Part shown: piece after piece, positions 12,160-25,643 of the stretch | Layout: the number at the start of each line of letters is the position of its first letter | How positions within the stretch are numbered: the stretch's first letter is position 1 | Source: Mariannaea sp. PMI_226 | Lineage: Eukaryota > Ascomycota > Sordariomycetes > Hypocreales > Nectriaceae | Assembly: GCA_024336345.1 (NCBI GenBank) | Contig: JANFOG010000005.1 | Span: 2,790,001 to 2,854,000, forward strand | Reading direction: 5' to 3' | Length of the DNA: 64,000 nucleotides | Translations under genes and position numbers: made by a program | Notes under the pieces: model-generated | What the model saw: the letters and a program-made list of their open reading frames with translations, nothing else | Told to the model about the DNA's origin: nothing | Database searches by the model: none

Positions 12160-15100
12160 TGAATCGTAGACCCAGGCGGTCATCTCCCACCTCATCAAAC
12201 ATAAGAGAAAAGTGCGTATGATCAGTGGCGCGTACAGCTCATGAACCTTTCCAGAACTGGTGAAGGAGTAGAAGAAACCTTGAGACTGCAAGAAAGAAGA
12301 AAAGAAACGACCAAAGCAACAACCGGTATTAGTAGATGTGGTGCTTTAGATAAAACGGCTTTTTCCAGACGATTTTCATGTATGGGTTTCATCCGAACAT
12401 GTGATCACAGAGAGTGAGAGTCGGGACGTGACTTCTCCTGCTTGACAGCACAGATACGCCTTGCTGGCCAGATGAGGGGTATAACTGGATGAATCAAGGC
12501 AGCCAGCAAATCTCTCATTGAAGGCAGAATCTAGAATCGGATAGCCACATCGGTAGTTGGGTTTGGAAAAGGGTATATAGACAGAAATCGGGAGATGGGA
12601 TGGAGAGGAATGGGGTTGAGGATCAGTTGTGAGGTGAGTTGAGCCCAGACGACAAAAGCCTAAACACAACCGTTTAGTTTGCTCGCCAGGACCCAAAAAT
12701 TGTACGACTGACCCAAACCCTGGTCGACAGTCTCATTTTTGACGTTGCTGGTGTGGAGGTGGCCGGTAACAGCGACCAGGGGGCCAAGGATGATGGTGTC
12801 GATGATTATAGGTGGGGACGGCGAGTTCTTCTTGAAAGCTAGACTGGGTCAAGATGAAAAAGCCCCGGTTCTGACTGGATCTGGCTTTGGCCCTGGAGCA
12901 CGCAAGAGCACGTCTACGACGGTCCGTGATGTGCAACGGGCGAAGCTTAGCACACCGAATTGAGTGCCTCGGCCAGACTCAGGATTGGAGGGTGTTCGAG
13001 GGGAAACAACTTGACGAGGAGAAACCGCCAGACTCTAACCCCAAAGTCAAAGACTCCACCCCCAACACCAACGACCCCCAAAGAGCCAACTGAGGAAGAA
13101 AAGCACGAAGGTCCGCGACAATTATATAATCACATTGAGAGTACAGATTAGATGGAGAGAGTATCACGGTCCAGGGAAAGGTCTGAGATGAGCCTCTGGT
13201 TCAGTGTAGCGCAAGCAGGCTCCATGTATGGAACTGGACTGATGCATGCCCTGCTGTCGTTCCAGTCAATAATATGATGTACAGATGACCCACCAGGTAA
13301 GGGCTTGACGATTGTGCGCCAGGTAGGCAGGTGCAGGCCTCCTAACCAGAGTACGCGTAGCACTTTGGTACATGCCAGCGGAGAGCTAGTTAACATTGGA
13401 ACGGGGGAAATAAGTTGAACAGGGACATGTCCGTACGCACAGGCAATGTCGGGTCAAAGGTCGGACGCCACATAAACTCCTAACGACCCGGCCACGTGAG
13501 AGGCCGGTGCTAGTTCAGACCAGTAATTCGGGCCCAACACTAGCAAGGGCCCAGGTTCGTGCATGTCGGTGGAGTGCCCAGAAGACTGCTCATACCAGTG
13601 GCAGCAATTCGTGTTGTTGGGAGCCTTGGTACTTGCGGACCCCATCCGCCATCTCCTTAACTTGGATGTGTGGGATTCAACCGCATTGAGGTGGACGAAC
13701 TGGATCTAGTTCGCCGGAAGGTTTGGCTGCTGCATTGGCATCTGACATTATAGATTGGAGCACCAGGCTAACAATTTTCCTGGTCCTGGTCAGTGCCGGG
13801 CCCAGAAAGGTGGATAAGGATATACGTATTACGCTCGTTGTAGTAGAGAACGGGAATACGCCCGGTTGTAAAGGCATAATAGCGGTTTGTACCCCGTCTA
13901 CTCCGAACTGCGATCGTAATCATGGGAAATGATGTCCACGATGCAGATGAGATGCCGGTTCAAGTTGGACTTTGGTCAGCTATGGGGTGGGGGACTTGAG
14001 GGAGTGTGGGCTTCGATACTCACAAGAGAGAAGGTCATGATGATATTTTGGATGATACAGTGGCTCTCGACCGTGTACTTCACCATGTACCATGTGCGTA
14101 TATATTAAGCAGTTGCTATCTTCCTTCCTGCCTTACCTACCTAGGTACCTGTCCTGTAGATACCAAGGATTGCGAAGCAATAAGTCAGGGTAGTTCTTTC
14201 CTCATCGTCTATTATTACATTTCACCACTTTATTCCAAGGAGATAAATAGATTAGGCAAGGTACCTACCTAGTTAAGGGAAGGTGAGGTCATCCGGGAGA
14301 AGGCAAGGTACCGAAGTATTCCGAATATTCTCCTTTCATCTAACTTACATCCCGAGCTCTAATCTGTACTCCGCCATGCATAACTCTGTCTTTCGCCCAA
14401 TTTCAGTCAATGGACATGCTCGTGGGAGTCCTCACATTTCCCCACCTCGTCATCAAACCAACCTCTCGGTTGTCGCTAACTAATAAGGCGCCGGAATCGT
14501 CGTTGCCATCGCCACTACCCGCTGCCATGAGGCGCTGGCGGACATCACATCGGAGCAGCGGGGACAAGCCTCGACGGTGGATATTTGTCGGGCGGGCAGT
14601 CTGGTCCGTGAGCACGTCGCTTAGGTTATAGCGGAGCTTGGGCTTCGTTCGGGACATGAAAAAGTCTGAGGGCTGACAACGCGATAGGTCCAAGTCTGCT
14701 TGCCGACGGCCTGAAACTCGGTGGGCTTAGTCCCAGAAACGACAGGGTTACTAACTACTATCATTGAATCACACCAACTCAGATCTCACTTCCCTTGGGC
14801 TCACTGCAAGGCTAGCTCACCGTTCCACTGGCCCTCACTCCCCTGGACCCCAAGACAGCGCCCCCAGTATGTCAAACAGTCTCTATCAGAAACCACCCTA
14901 TCAACCTGGCCCTTGGCCTATAGTGCCAGAGTCTCTCAATCGATTGTCAGCAATGGGCTTCGTACGACGTAAGCCCTTCTTCTCTACGGCCTAACTAGAT
15001 TGACCTTTGGCCCTCATTCCTCGTAACTTCCAACAAACGGAGAATGGGTCTTTCCCATCTCTACCTTGTATCCCACGTGGGCAGTGGAAAGCATCGGGGG

Positions 15101-15988
15101 GTTCTCCCCTACTTCTCCATCTTCTCTACTCGTCCAATTTTCTCCCGCAACGTTGCGTCTGGGGAAGTTTCCCATGGAGCCACACATGGATAAAACTCTT
15201 TGGTGCTTCGTAAGCATCCAAGAGTTGACCGAAATATACTCGCGAAGATCAAGGCTCACGCTGCTTATGAGATTTCAATAACTAATGCTTGTATCTGCTT
15301 GTATTTGTGTCTCAGGCTTTTTCTTTCTTTTCTTTTTCTTTTTTCTTTTTCGCCAAACGAGTGGCTCGTCCTCCTATCTCCCTTGGCTAGCTTACCCATC
15401 CCTGATACTTGTCCATCACCTTGGTTTCCATTGCTCTCTCGTAATCGGTCATCGAATCAAAACAGCTATAATGATTTGCCAACCTGCTCTTCATCTTATA
15501 TCATCCAACTAAGACATATTAAGATGCGGCTCCTCAACGATATATACGTTGCCCCGTAAGGCTTGCACTGGGAGTAAAGAAGGGGGTTTACCGCAAAGTC
15601 TCTGTTTCTTCACTTCGTGCCCCTACATTCTTGACGTCGATTTGCGCCCTGCCATTCTAGTTTGCCCCTGAACACTCCTCTCCACTTGTCTCTCTAAATT
15701 GCTGGGTCATCTCCCCGCCTATCCCTCACCCTCCTCTAGTTTCCTCTTCAGTCTAATCTGTACTCAGTTGAGGGTCCATAAAGTACTACTCAAAGATACG
15801 AGCAAGCATCGTCTAGCGGCGTGTGCGTATCCATTCCCTCGTGGTGCGGTACATTCCCCCGATTTGGATCTTGAACCCGCCAAGGCCTTTTTCTAGCGGT
15901 CTCATGGTAAAATTCCCCTACCGGCGCTACCATTTTGAGCCTGTCCTCTACACAATAATATGGCCCAGCATCTAGGACCAATGCTCAT

Positions 15989-16005
15989 ATTATTATTATT
16001 ATTAA
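15989..16005. repeat. (ATT)n microsatellite
   Basis: A short run of about five ATT units lies within the gene-free region. It is simple slippage sequence with no coding context. Confidence 0.75.
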
Positions 16006-18996
16006 ATTTGTTTACATGATCTTCAGTGTGAATTGATCTTAGCTAGAAGAAGAATAACAGAAATTTGCGGTCCTTAACACGGAGACGGCTTCGAGAATGA
16101 AGATTCCTTATATCTCCTCGCTTGGCTGTATGTGGTATCAAGAACGAGGGTGTGGAATCAGGGAATCAGGGACTCACCTACCCTTGGAAAGACAAAGCCG
16201 GTGTCTGATTTGTCCCAGGAACCCGGTGTTGTGTCGACAACACAGCCGCCCTTCTGGAAGCAGATCATCGCGTGCCGTGCAATTCTGGGCTTTCGACCCC
16301 TTCGGGTGTCTAACTCAGAATGATACCCCCGTTTACCACACGTGTGGCTTGGGCATCCACCACGTCGAACCATTCTGACACTGTAGCAATTCCATCCCCG
16401 AAGCGTCTAGCAACCAACCCTAGTGAATCTGTGTCAAGAACCTTTCGAGGTATTCACCTAAAACTGAAACTGACAATATGGACAATGTAACTCGAGGTCG
16501 ATGACGGCCCCTCAAAGTATGCGATCCCCGCCGTATCCTCACCTACTTGGCAGCCTCCTTTTTCAACATGTCCCTCAGCTTCATTCATGTATGGGCCCAT
16601 GATTTGCCATACCCTTAACTGTGCGCTACTGGGCTCTTGTGATTGCTTCCTTCCCATCTCCTTATCCGCTACAAAAGGCCCCCTTGTCAGGAACTCCGAC
16701 ACCCAAGTCCCTTGGCCCGCGGGTGCCTGTGCTGCTTCCCGCTTTCCCGGGCCTCAGCCATTCGAAGCATACTTGGACATGTTCAAAGTATGTGTGGGGG
16801 GGACGGTTGATCATTCCTGGGCTCCCATCCCAGGTCCCAAGTATCTTTCAGATTTCATTTTGGAAGGCTAGGTCACCTTTCACAGGACATATATCAGAAT
16901 TTGAAGGAGGTTCAAACTCATCCTGAGAGCATTGAGTCAATCGAAGTTTTCTCTTTTGATTTCTAGTCCGGAAAAAAGGAGATGGGAGCTTCAGGCGGCA
17001 AAACCCTCCTTGAGACGATCTTGGTATCAACAACCTGGTTATTATCTGTCACCAACAGCGGTGTTTTCCCATCCGCAATTGCCTCTTTGCCTCTCCTTAG
17101 CCATTTCAATTTCAAGCCGGGACTTTTCTCTTTTATTGCTAGCTTGCCTTTATATCCTCATAGTTCAGATGAGCTACTAACGGCGCTTTCTGATCCCGTC
17201 GGTACGAACCCACGTAGTACACGGCACTCCTCCGGAGCCATAGCTAATTGTCGGGTCGTATAATAATCACAAATCATACCAAGATCCACAGCTTCGGTGG
17301 GGAGGTATTTTCGATCTTTCGATCATATGTCTCCCTTTCTCTGTCCTTCTTCAGTGGTATCTCTTTCGTGGTGTCGAATCTGAGTCTGTCTCATTGCACA
17401 GAAAGGATGCTTTGGAAAGAAACGCCAGTTCTCAAAGCTAGATTTGGACCAAGAGTATTGATCCCCCAGAAGTTTCCATCGAACTCAAGATTAACTTCGC
17501 TTGGTTGGTCAGCAATGGGTGAGATTCACTGCTGTCAGCCGCTTACTTCATGAAGGAATATAACCCTGGTATTTGGTGGCCATTGGGGTTTCCCTCTGTT
17601 CTCTGTGGTCTCCCACGGCGTGGATGCATGTCTTTCAGGCAACCGCACCAAGGCCCAGATCTGGGGTCAATGCCAATGTGACCGGGATACTGGTTCCCTC
17701 TCCAAAATATTCAGGCCTCAATCCTGACCAGCCCAATGTAGCTTAAGGGAAAAGCCATTGTGCTCTGTTGATCATGGAGTAAGCGTAATTGAGATTCTCT
17801 AATGATCTATTTAACAGTCCCTAATTCTGTGACCAGTCCCGGAGCTCAAGTTATGAGAGCAGATATGTAGAAGCCTTCACATGCGGTTGGATTCGTCTGG
17901 GTAGGGCAATGAAATTGTGATGCTCCAAGCAATTTTACTATGTAACAAGATGGTTCCTTTGGGGTTCCTAAGCAGCTGGCGAGCTACGAGGCTCGCCAAA
18001 CATGCGAGATAGCTCGAATCTCCCTTCACAGTATCCCCCTTTCAAGTTCTCCGCCACAAGCCTCAGCGAGAAAACCGCCACCAACTTGTATGAAACTGGT
18101 ATGAGCTGAGTGGCAGCTCTTCTCTTAGTATCGTTCGGTCCTCCTCATATGTACTATCGAAGCGAGTCATAAACTGAGAAGAAGAGGGCCATTCGTTGCC
18201 CGCTCATCCCCTCAACGTATACGCCACATGTACCTCTCATCCGACACCACCCTTTCGCCCCCCTAGTACATCCTCAAGGCCCTGCTAATCCCTTGTATTC
18301 TCGACCCGCATCGACCCAGTCGATTCAGTGGTCAGAGGTAGATCACCAACAGCGGGTGTACCTGAAATTATGGCCTTCAGCGGGGCGGGCTTCTTCCAGT
18401 ACTTTCTCTCCATTTACCTGGCTTCCCGTTATTTCTGACTCGATGCAGATGGTCTCTTGGCACAGATTGTACCGATCGATAAATGTTGTCAGAATAATTG
18501 CTCCTTAGACATAATCACCTCAACTCAAATGTCAATTGTCTCTCCTTGGGGGCGGTTTTCACAATCAACGGGACGTCGATACATCCTTCTGTTTCATCAG
18601 ATCCAAGCCAACAAGATGATGACAAAACATGAACTCTCACCTATCCCTTGCCCACCTTTCTTCTCCTTCCTTCTTGCAGTAAGCCTTTGTTGGCTGCAGA
18701 TTACCAGGTCTCCGTTATCTTCCAATGCCATGCTACGTAGTAGGAGTTTCGTTCGTGAGTCGATCATCTATTTGAGTCCGGTTGGCCAAGCCTCTACCGA
18801 ATGATTTTCCTCTCCTATCATTGTGACAGAGGGAGGAGAGAGAGAGTCGAGGCCCTCCCTGGTCGAGGGTGGATTACATCCCCTTATCGACATCCACACT
18901 TTCTTGACTTCTCGAAAGAGAAGGGTGGTTGGTAGATGGTAATCTTTCTGGCAACGCCCTGAATCTCACACACAGAAATGGGCACTTCTTTAGGCT

Positions 18997-19000
<4 letters not shown>

Positions 19001-19028
<28 letters not shown>
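19001..19028. repeat. (TC)14 microsatellite
   Basis: Fourteen uninterrupted TC units lie in the pyrimidine-rich part of the 7.8-kb gene-free region. It is likely to vary in length between strains. Confidence 0.9.
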
Positions 19029-20004
19029 CCCTCCTGTCATTTCTTTCCCTCATTCCTCCTTTCTGCAGTACATGAGCGGTAAACAAGGGGTAGGTGGCTG
19101 AAGAGCAACCATCAATAACACAAGGGGGCCTGACACGGCGTGTACATGTTGAGCCCTGTCCGCGCTCCATTTTGGCTTCTCTCACGATATCCTGCTTCAG
19201 GGGACGCCATCCCAGACTCGGCTTAAGAGGGGTGTATGGTATTTCTGATAGGTGACAGAAAGACCTAGTGCGGTATCACCAGTTCACGAATACGCATACA
19301 TAGTACGCCCTTAAGAGGGAAAATAACATTCTAACGTTGTTTTATTTTAAAATGTTATGATTGTATTTTCTTGTATCAGTAACAATCTCTCGGCGTAAGG
19401 TCCCAAATAACTTCCTAAACAACATCTCACTCATGTAAAAATTGGCGCCACCAACCAATGATTCGTTATTTCAGTGCATATGTATTACAGTTCATCATAC
19501 ATATCTATATTCATACCCTTCCTTTAGCATAGCCTGCGAATGCATTCCTATTATCAAATCGAGACCGCTCCAGGACTGATAAAACGCCACACATGCAGGG
19601 TTCCTGCAACCCACTTGCGTTTCCCAAGCGGCCCCTTTGGCCCATGGGGTCATGGGGTCATAGGAAGAAAAATCTAGGTCTCATTGGGTCGCAAAAATCC
19701 CCTCCTAGCCTTCTCTTTTCCAACGGTCTTGGATGGCCTTCTCGAGACGGTAGGCAAGAGGAGCTCGTTGGTGCCGTGTCCTCGGGGTAGGTATACTCTC
19801 GCTCCCTAGTTTATCGCTTTGGTGTTTGACTTGCATATTAATCTTGAACATGCAGAACTAGTCCCTGATGATTGACAATGGTTTGAATTTCGTCTCAGTG
19901 GATGCGTTGATCCATACGTATGAACGAGCCAGATAAGAAAACGTCACTCGTTTCACAGAAGCATATCTGAGCTCGTCAAGCACACCCGCAATCCGCATCT
20001 CTCC

Positions 20005-22296
20005 TCAATATAACTTGCTCCCGCTTGCTAATCGCACGAAGCTGTATGGTACGTTCTGTCCAACAAGGAGTCGCAGAGTCTCCACAGTCGTGAACGCCGC
20101 CACATCAACAGCTCCATATGTGGCGAAACCGCTCTTGCCTGCGATTTCACTCAGATCAGATGTCCTTCGGGAACTTCCATCCGCCAAGTCGAGAAAGACT
20201 CTCTTCGAAGCCGTTGGTCCTCTCGAGTTGTTGCTTCCAAATGCCCGTACCAACATTCCTACAAGATTCCTCTTCTCTAGACCGAGTGCCGAGACGATGA
20301 CAAATGGAGCACTTTCATTCTCCACCGATCGAGCGCGCTGGAGACTTTCAAGGTTGATGAATGGCTCAATCGGAGGCGCGTTTCGGGCAAGCGCTGACGG
20401 TGTTCGAAATCCTACCGTATAAATCTTAGAGATTCTGAGAGATCTCAGGGCGAAGATGACTGGTGCTGCGTCATCAGAGGAAGATGCCATAACTACAGCT
20501 GATCGCCCAAAGTATGCTGAAGGGGCTAAGTCTCGGGTTAAGGTGCTTAGGATACCTTTCCAGCCTGCATTATCAAGGACAAGTATCGAGTTTGCTGGTA
20601 AGCTTGACCGAGAGGCAGGTTCCAGAGAATCGCTTTGTCGGTGATTAGGACTTGGCGGAATCGAATTTGGCCATTGTGATGTTGACATAGTATTGGATCT
20701 GACGATGATTGTGTCGACAATTCCGATAACGCGAGCAGCTTCAGTGAGAATTGGCCCTGTGCCTCCATTCAAGTTTGAGAAAAAGGTGCTGTTTTTTGTC
20801 AAAGTCTGGTGAGACAGTCCTGGGTTGAGATAAGCGCCGCCAAACTGCTTTTGATTGCACCAAGCCTCCATACTTCCAGGGTTGTTAGGGTGACGGTCTA
20901 CAACTGCAAAATGGTGAGGCAACCCGAGCTCGTTGAAGCACTTTTCGTAGAAGGGCCCCTGAGGTGTCGCGCTCCTGGAAGCGGTGCTGCTGATACCATA
21001 TATCGACTTTCGTGGAAGCTGCCCCAGCAGAGATAACGCAGCGTTGATTTCTGCTGCACTCATTTGTCCCGGTGCAGCAATTATGGGAAGAAGGGGGTGC
21101 GTGATTGGTGTGAAAACTGGGTTCAGCGTTCTTGAGAACTGCCCAGTTTCGCCCATGTTGACAGCGGAGAATGGGGGAGCGTTGGGGTACTCAGATCGCA
21201 TCTTTGAGCGGAAGTATTCCAACTCAAAGTTCTCGTTATGCTCGTTGATGATAGCAATCATCTTGATGATATCTGCATAATGTATTGATTTTTGGAAAAT
21301 TTCCTGAGCATACTTTGAAGGCCACCTGAATGCCCCAGAGAAATCGTGAAAAGCCGACATGATGCGAGAGTTTCCCCTCTGCTCATACAATCTCCTTCTA
21401 ATGGTCTCAGGAAGCCAGAGTTCCACATCGATGTATTCCACGCCCCACTGGATCGCGCGGTATAGGTAGTCATAATAAATGTCAGGATTTTCCATTGGGA
21501 ATTTTCCATTCTCCCGGGTACACCGTGTTGTGAATATGATAGGAAGCTCGGTCCGTTGGCGCAGAAGCATCACCTGCTCCCCTACATAGCTTAGACTAGG
21601 AATTGCAGAGAAGGATCCATCTTCAAGGGGTTCTTTCAAAAGATCAACCCGAATTTCAACCGCATCGGCTCCCACAGTCAGGATATCAATATTTGGCAAA
21701 GCGGCGTGAACGTCTGGGAAGGTTGTGGAAATAAAGTACGTTCTTGGTTTTGCCATCAAGGCTTCATGATGGTTGATCTGACCTAGAATAAATGAGGTAA
21801 ATCTCGCCAGATCGCGGCGGAAAAATGGCGTCTCGGTGTAGAGGAATTCGTAATCACAACAGGTAGAAAGGTAATTGTCCGGAGGCATTCCTAGATTGAC
21901 ACAGTGAGCATTGATTGCGACAACAAGCTCTCGATTACGGATGGCCACATCATCCTTTGCCCCAGTCGCAGGAATACCAATAACGAAACCACGATCATCG
22001 GCAGTCACCTGGCTGAATCCATCTCTTGTTCGGAAAGGAACACCAAGAACCTCGGCAAATTCAGATAAAATTTTGTTCTGTTCATGCCCAAAAATGACCG
22101 TAACAATTCTGGTATCCCCACTGGCTGGTATGCTGCCAAAAGAGCTTTCGTCGATGATGACCGGACTATGACTCTGTCGGTTGACGTCAACACTGTTGGG
22201 ATCTGATGAGGAGCTGTTTAAAGCTGTCTCAGATCCTGAGCCTGGAGTTTGGCGTAGAGGCGGCTCGGCCATCATCTGTTGCTGAACAGCGGCCAT
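20005..22296 (-). CDS. Quinate-repressor-like protein (QutR/Qa-1S family): dehydroquinase-like and shikimate-dehydrogenase-like domains
   Basis: A single exon of 763 aa starts at ATG 22296; the frame extends 5' without another ATG, so an upstream exon is possible. The order mirrors the C-terminal half of the AROM enzyme, as in fungal quinate repressors. About residues 60-170 form a shrunken shikimate-kinase-like segment ([12 protein letters not shown] replaces the GxxxxGK[ST] P-loop). A type I 3-dehydroquinase-like domain (about 184-425) follows, then a shikimate-dehydrogenase-like domain (about 430-763). In the dehydroquinase part, residues equivalent to Glu, His, Lys, Arg and Gln of bacterial AroD are present: VELW, FHDF, IIKM, SRTL and APGQ (E292, H317, K345, R389, Q411). 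The dehydrogenase part lacks the catalytic Lys (NPGLSHQ). Known family members bind the QutA/Qa-1F activator and keep quinate genes off without quinate. No quinate structural genes are visible nearby. Confidence 0.82.
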   Translation of the reverse strand: MAAVQQQMMAEPPLRQTPGSGSETALNSSSSDPNSVDVNRQSHSPVIIDESSFGSIPASGDTRIVTVIFGHEQNKILSEFAEVLGVPFRTRDGFSQVTADDRGFVIGIPATGAKDDVAIRNRELVVAINAHCVNLGMPPDNYLSTCCDYEFLYTETPFFRRDLARFTSFILGQINHHEALMAKPRTYFISTTFPDVHAALPNIDILTVGADAVEIRVDLLKEPLEDGSFSAIPSLSYVGEQVMLLRQRTELPIIFTTRCTRENGKFPMENPDIYYDYLYRAIQWGVEYIDVELWLPETIRRRLYEQRGNSRIMSAFHDFSGAFRWPSKYAQEIFQKSIHYADIIKMIAIINEHNENFELEYFRSKMRSEYPNAPPFSAVNMGETGQFSRTLNPVFTPITHPLLPIIAAPGQMSAAEINAALSLLGQLPRKSIYGISSTASRSATPQGPFYEKCFNELGLPHHFAVVDRHPNNPGSMEAWCNQKQFGGAYLNPGLSHQTLTKNSTFFSNLNGGTGPILTEAARVIGIVDTIIVRSNTMSTSQWPNSIPPSPNHRQSDSLEPASRSSLPANSILVLDNAGWKGILSTLTRDLAPSAYFGRSAVVMASSSDDAAPVIFALRSLRISKIYTVGFRTPSALARNAPPIEPFINLESLQRARSVENESAPFVIVSALGLEKRNLVGMLVRAFGSNNSRGPTASKRVFLDLADGSSRRTSDLSEIAGKSGFATYGAVDVAAFTTVETLRLLVGQNVPYSFVRLASGSKLY

Positions 22297-25200
22297 TGGC
22301 GGCAGTAGTGGCTCTGTTCCTCCGATTCGATATCCTTGTGTCAATGCCGCCAGTTTTTATCAAGTTAAGGCTGAAGATCCCCCATTTATCCAAGAAGACT
22401 GAATTGCATTTCCTTCAAATCGCCAATCCTTCCCATGCGCCGAGACGCCAAAGGGTACGTCGGCGAAATTGATTTCGAGTTTGATCTGGTGTTTTGGACT
22501 GCAATGACGTCCTGTGAAAATGCGAATCGCAACAGGTTGAAATAAAAACCAATATGTCGAGTTGGAAGTCTGACTTCAATATGAGTTGGACTGAAAAAAA
22601 ACAAGTGTTCGAAGATCCACACGAAGAGATCGAGGCGATCAAAACGGTTCGAGTCGAAAAGGTAATTACAAGCGGCGGAAGAGGCGACGAAAGGGAATGA
22701 TGGTCAGACGATGATGTCCAAGGCTCAAGAGGTCGTCGCAAACTGAGGTGTCAGTGCGGGCATCTATATGTGTGGATGGAGACCCTGTGGAGACCGTTCG
22801 ACTATGGGGTAATTAGGTAGTATGTTAGTGGTCATGGTACGCCCGGTGGTGAGAAGACCGATGCTGTAGGAAGCTGACGGAATTGGGGGGGAGGAGTGAC
22901 GAAAAAGGTTTTAAAGGGGTCGCACCGATGAGATGCTTTTTGAAGTAGGGAGTGGTTATGAGCCGGAAAGAGAATTGAGGGCAAGGTTTGGCAGGACGTG
23001 GGGGACATGAAGATAATTACCATGGAGGTGTCTTGAGCGATGCTCTTGAAGTTGCCGCGAAAGACGCCAAGCGATTATTATTTGGGCAACGGGAAGTGGC
23101 CGGGGTAGAGCAAGGAGGCCAATCCCTGGCCTAAGGACGAGCTGAAGCTGATCAGTGAAAGAGGCCGGGGGGGGATGGCCCGGCAAGTCAACCCGAGCAC
23201 TGTCGTTGGTGGAAGGGAATTCAAACCGGACAGCGGGTTCGATCCTCAATTGTTCCACCACAGGCGATCTCAACAATGCATTAACCTGAGTAATGCATAG
23301 CGGGACGAGAAGCGGGAGGTGAAAGACGAGCGACAAGCAGTCTCGATCGGACGTACCAGAGCAGAAACAGGGGAAACTCTTGGGACCCCTCTGTGTGGGT
23401 TTATTATCAGGTGTGGGGGATGCCAATGTGGATGTGCATGTCTGGTCCGGGCCCAGGCCGTTTTCGTTTCTTCTGGACGGAACCAAGAGGGAAGGCGATG
23501 CTGTGTGAAGCCAGAAGATGGTCGCGCTTTATTTAGATGTAATAGTACATGGTTGAAATTTCAATCTAGAGGTTATGAGGTTATCGGGCCCAGGTGAACA
23601 ATTTGGTAGGGAGAGCAGATGGAGACGTTGGGAAAAGTTATTGGAGGCTACAGGATGAGGTTGGTTGGTGATGCTCGGTTGGGTTGGGGGTATCTGAGTG
23701 AAAGGGGTTGGGGAAGCGTCATGGTTGGAGGGAGGAGAACGCTCCTGCCCAGGTTGTGATAGTATTTAATAGCTGTAACCCAGGTTTTTGATGTCCTAAA
23801 TATGTTTGTACCAACCTGGAAGGCACAATTGGTGGCATGGTGTGGCATGGCAGATTGGCAGGTACCTGCGTTGGGTGCCTGCATCAAGCCAAGCTGGCAA
23901 GTACAGACGATATGAAACATTCAATGATGTATTGTACTACGTGTTGAGCATTTCCATTATTTTCTCCTCCCCCAACTTCTCTGATACTACGTTGTATGTG
24001 ATATATCGTGGGCTACCAATATCAAGACCTTACACACTTACTATGTATGGTACGGAGTAATCCCCTTATCCCCTTGGTCGACCTGCCAGGCAAGGAAGGG
24101 TGCTCCGTATTTCGTACATTATCAATAAGTCCGGTGGCCGATGTCTTGTCGGATTGTCGGAGCGCTATTTCTCCAGGGGCCGTGATAGCTGGAAGGTTAC
24201 TCAAGAAATTCTCCACCAATCCGCGTGAGTTATGTCCCCAAGTCCCATCGTGCGGGGCTATTGAGGCTTTGGGGGGCCTTGGGGGTTGTTTCGACTGGGG
24301 TAAAGAGGAACCGTCGACAATTTGTTTCAAAACCATAGCCGTGCCATATCAATAACCCGCCGAAAAAGATGACAATGGTGGAAAGACCCTTGATACCTAT
24401 GGCGCGATATACGCCCTTGTTTCCCACCGATCAAGGCGTTGTCCTCTGTACTGTACCTACATTAGCTACCTTATTCTTTGTAAATCATCCACCTCCACGT
24501 CTGTTTGGGCTCCACCCCGGTTCGGCTCTCGCTTCAATAAAACAACACACATTATGTCTTTCATGGAAGAATGGTACTGAATAACTACTGCGTGTCCCCT
24601 TAATGTGTCCTAATTAGTACCATACCTAATCTACATTTCAGGCCTGGGTCAAAACTAGCTATATTTTTATTGCCATTCCAGCTTAGCCTTTCTCTCCGTA
24701 GGGCACCATAGCAGCCCATCAGCCACTTTATTGGCATACCCCCTTAGCACGCTGGCCTTCTCTGTAGCTCAAGTCATTGACAAGTAAGAAGGACAAGGCA
24801 GAATGGAACGGCCGGTGGTTAGACTGTTGGTTCTACCGAAAATAGGGACTACATTTTGGCATATGTCTGCTCTTTGACTACACACAAGCCGCTCAAGCCC
24901 ATCTTGGACAGTGCGTCTCGGCCGACTTGCATCCAGCTCCGTGGCCGGGAAAGCTGCACTGCCAATATGCAGTGTAGTGTCACGGTTGTGCCCGTGAGCC
25001 TAGCCCACCTTCTTGGCAGTCACTAGCAGCTTGATCGTCTCCAGCATCTCGGGCATTTCGGGTCTATGATCATATAAGCATCGTGCGGTCGCAAATTCCT
25101 TGGAGTCTTTAGGGCCGACATCATCGAAATGATTTCCCACGAATGGGGCCTCACCTTGCTGGGTATGCCCAAAGGGCCCTTTTCTACAGACAGCAGATTG

Positions 25201-25643
25201 CTAACACGACGTCCAGGTCATATCATTGGCGTATTAGTTGTTCCACGAAGCCTGACTACTTTCATAAAAGGCCTAGGTACGCCCCATGGCACATATAAAG
25301 GAACTGAAAAACTATCGCCCCATCTCTTGTGTTTAACGATTTTAAAAAAAAATATGAATAGGTCAATAATACGAGTTACCTGTCATCATGTTCAGCGCCC
25401 TAATAGCACGAAGAGCTGAAAATTCCTAGAGTAAAGTCATCAGCAAAGGTGAAGAAGCCGTAGTTTCAAGAATCAGACAGCAGCAGCAACAACAACAACA
25501 ATAGTCGATAATAAGGATGAATATAGACCCGAGGTCAACTAGCATCAACGAAGCGAAACTTGATTGATCTGCATGACAAACTACACTACAAGCCAAGATG
25601 AATACCTCGCTCAATTTCTGCACAACGGCATCAAACCTCACGC
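22297..25643. other. Intergenic region, 3.3 kb, upstream of the quinate-repressor-like gene
   Basis: This lies between two minus-strand genes. The open frames in it have no family resemblance. I looked on the minus strand for an upstream exon that would supply a shikimate-kinase P-loop and found none. A (CAR)n tract at 25478-25501 reads CAGCAG then CAACAA. It should hold the promoter of the repressor-like gene and the 3' end of the VOC gene. Confidence 0.55.
25478..25501. repeat. (CAG/CAA)n microsatellite
   Basis: This trinucleotide run lies downstream of the VOC-protein stop codon and is not in a coding frame of any supported gene. Confidence 0.8.

Larger units (their letters stand above)
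12160..20004. other. Gene-free region, 7.8 kb, upstream of the first Zn2Cys6 regulator
   Basis: This is the longest stretch without a supported gene. It lies upstream of one minus-strand gene and downstream of another. Open frames are all short, lack recognisable domains, and cannot be joined into a sensible protein. The + strand between about 15.3 and 19.1 kb is visibly pyrimidine-rich. Small repeats occur: (ATT)n near 15989-16005, (TC)14 at 19001-19028, and CCTACCTAGGTACCT-like motifs near 14135 and 14265. Likely contents are the promoter and a possibly long leader of the regulator, or a non-coding transcript. No transposon structure was recognised. Confidence 0.55.

Noticed and set aside
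16454..16926. Clusters of 80-100 residue frames on both strands at 16.5-16.9 kb
   Set aside because: They overlap each other on both strands and show no family features. They were not taken as a gene, though they are the densest such spot in the 7.8-kb gap.
23221..23250. B-box-like GGGTTCGATCC sequence, considered as a tRNA gene
   Set aside because: There is no matching A-box upstream, and the T-stem and acceptor stem do not pair.
22956..23486. 176-residue minus-strand frame upstream of the quinate-repressor-like gene
   Set aside because: I considered it as a missing N-terminal exon, but it has no shikimate-kinase or P-loop features and no convincing splice path into the main frame.
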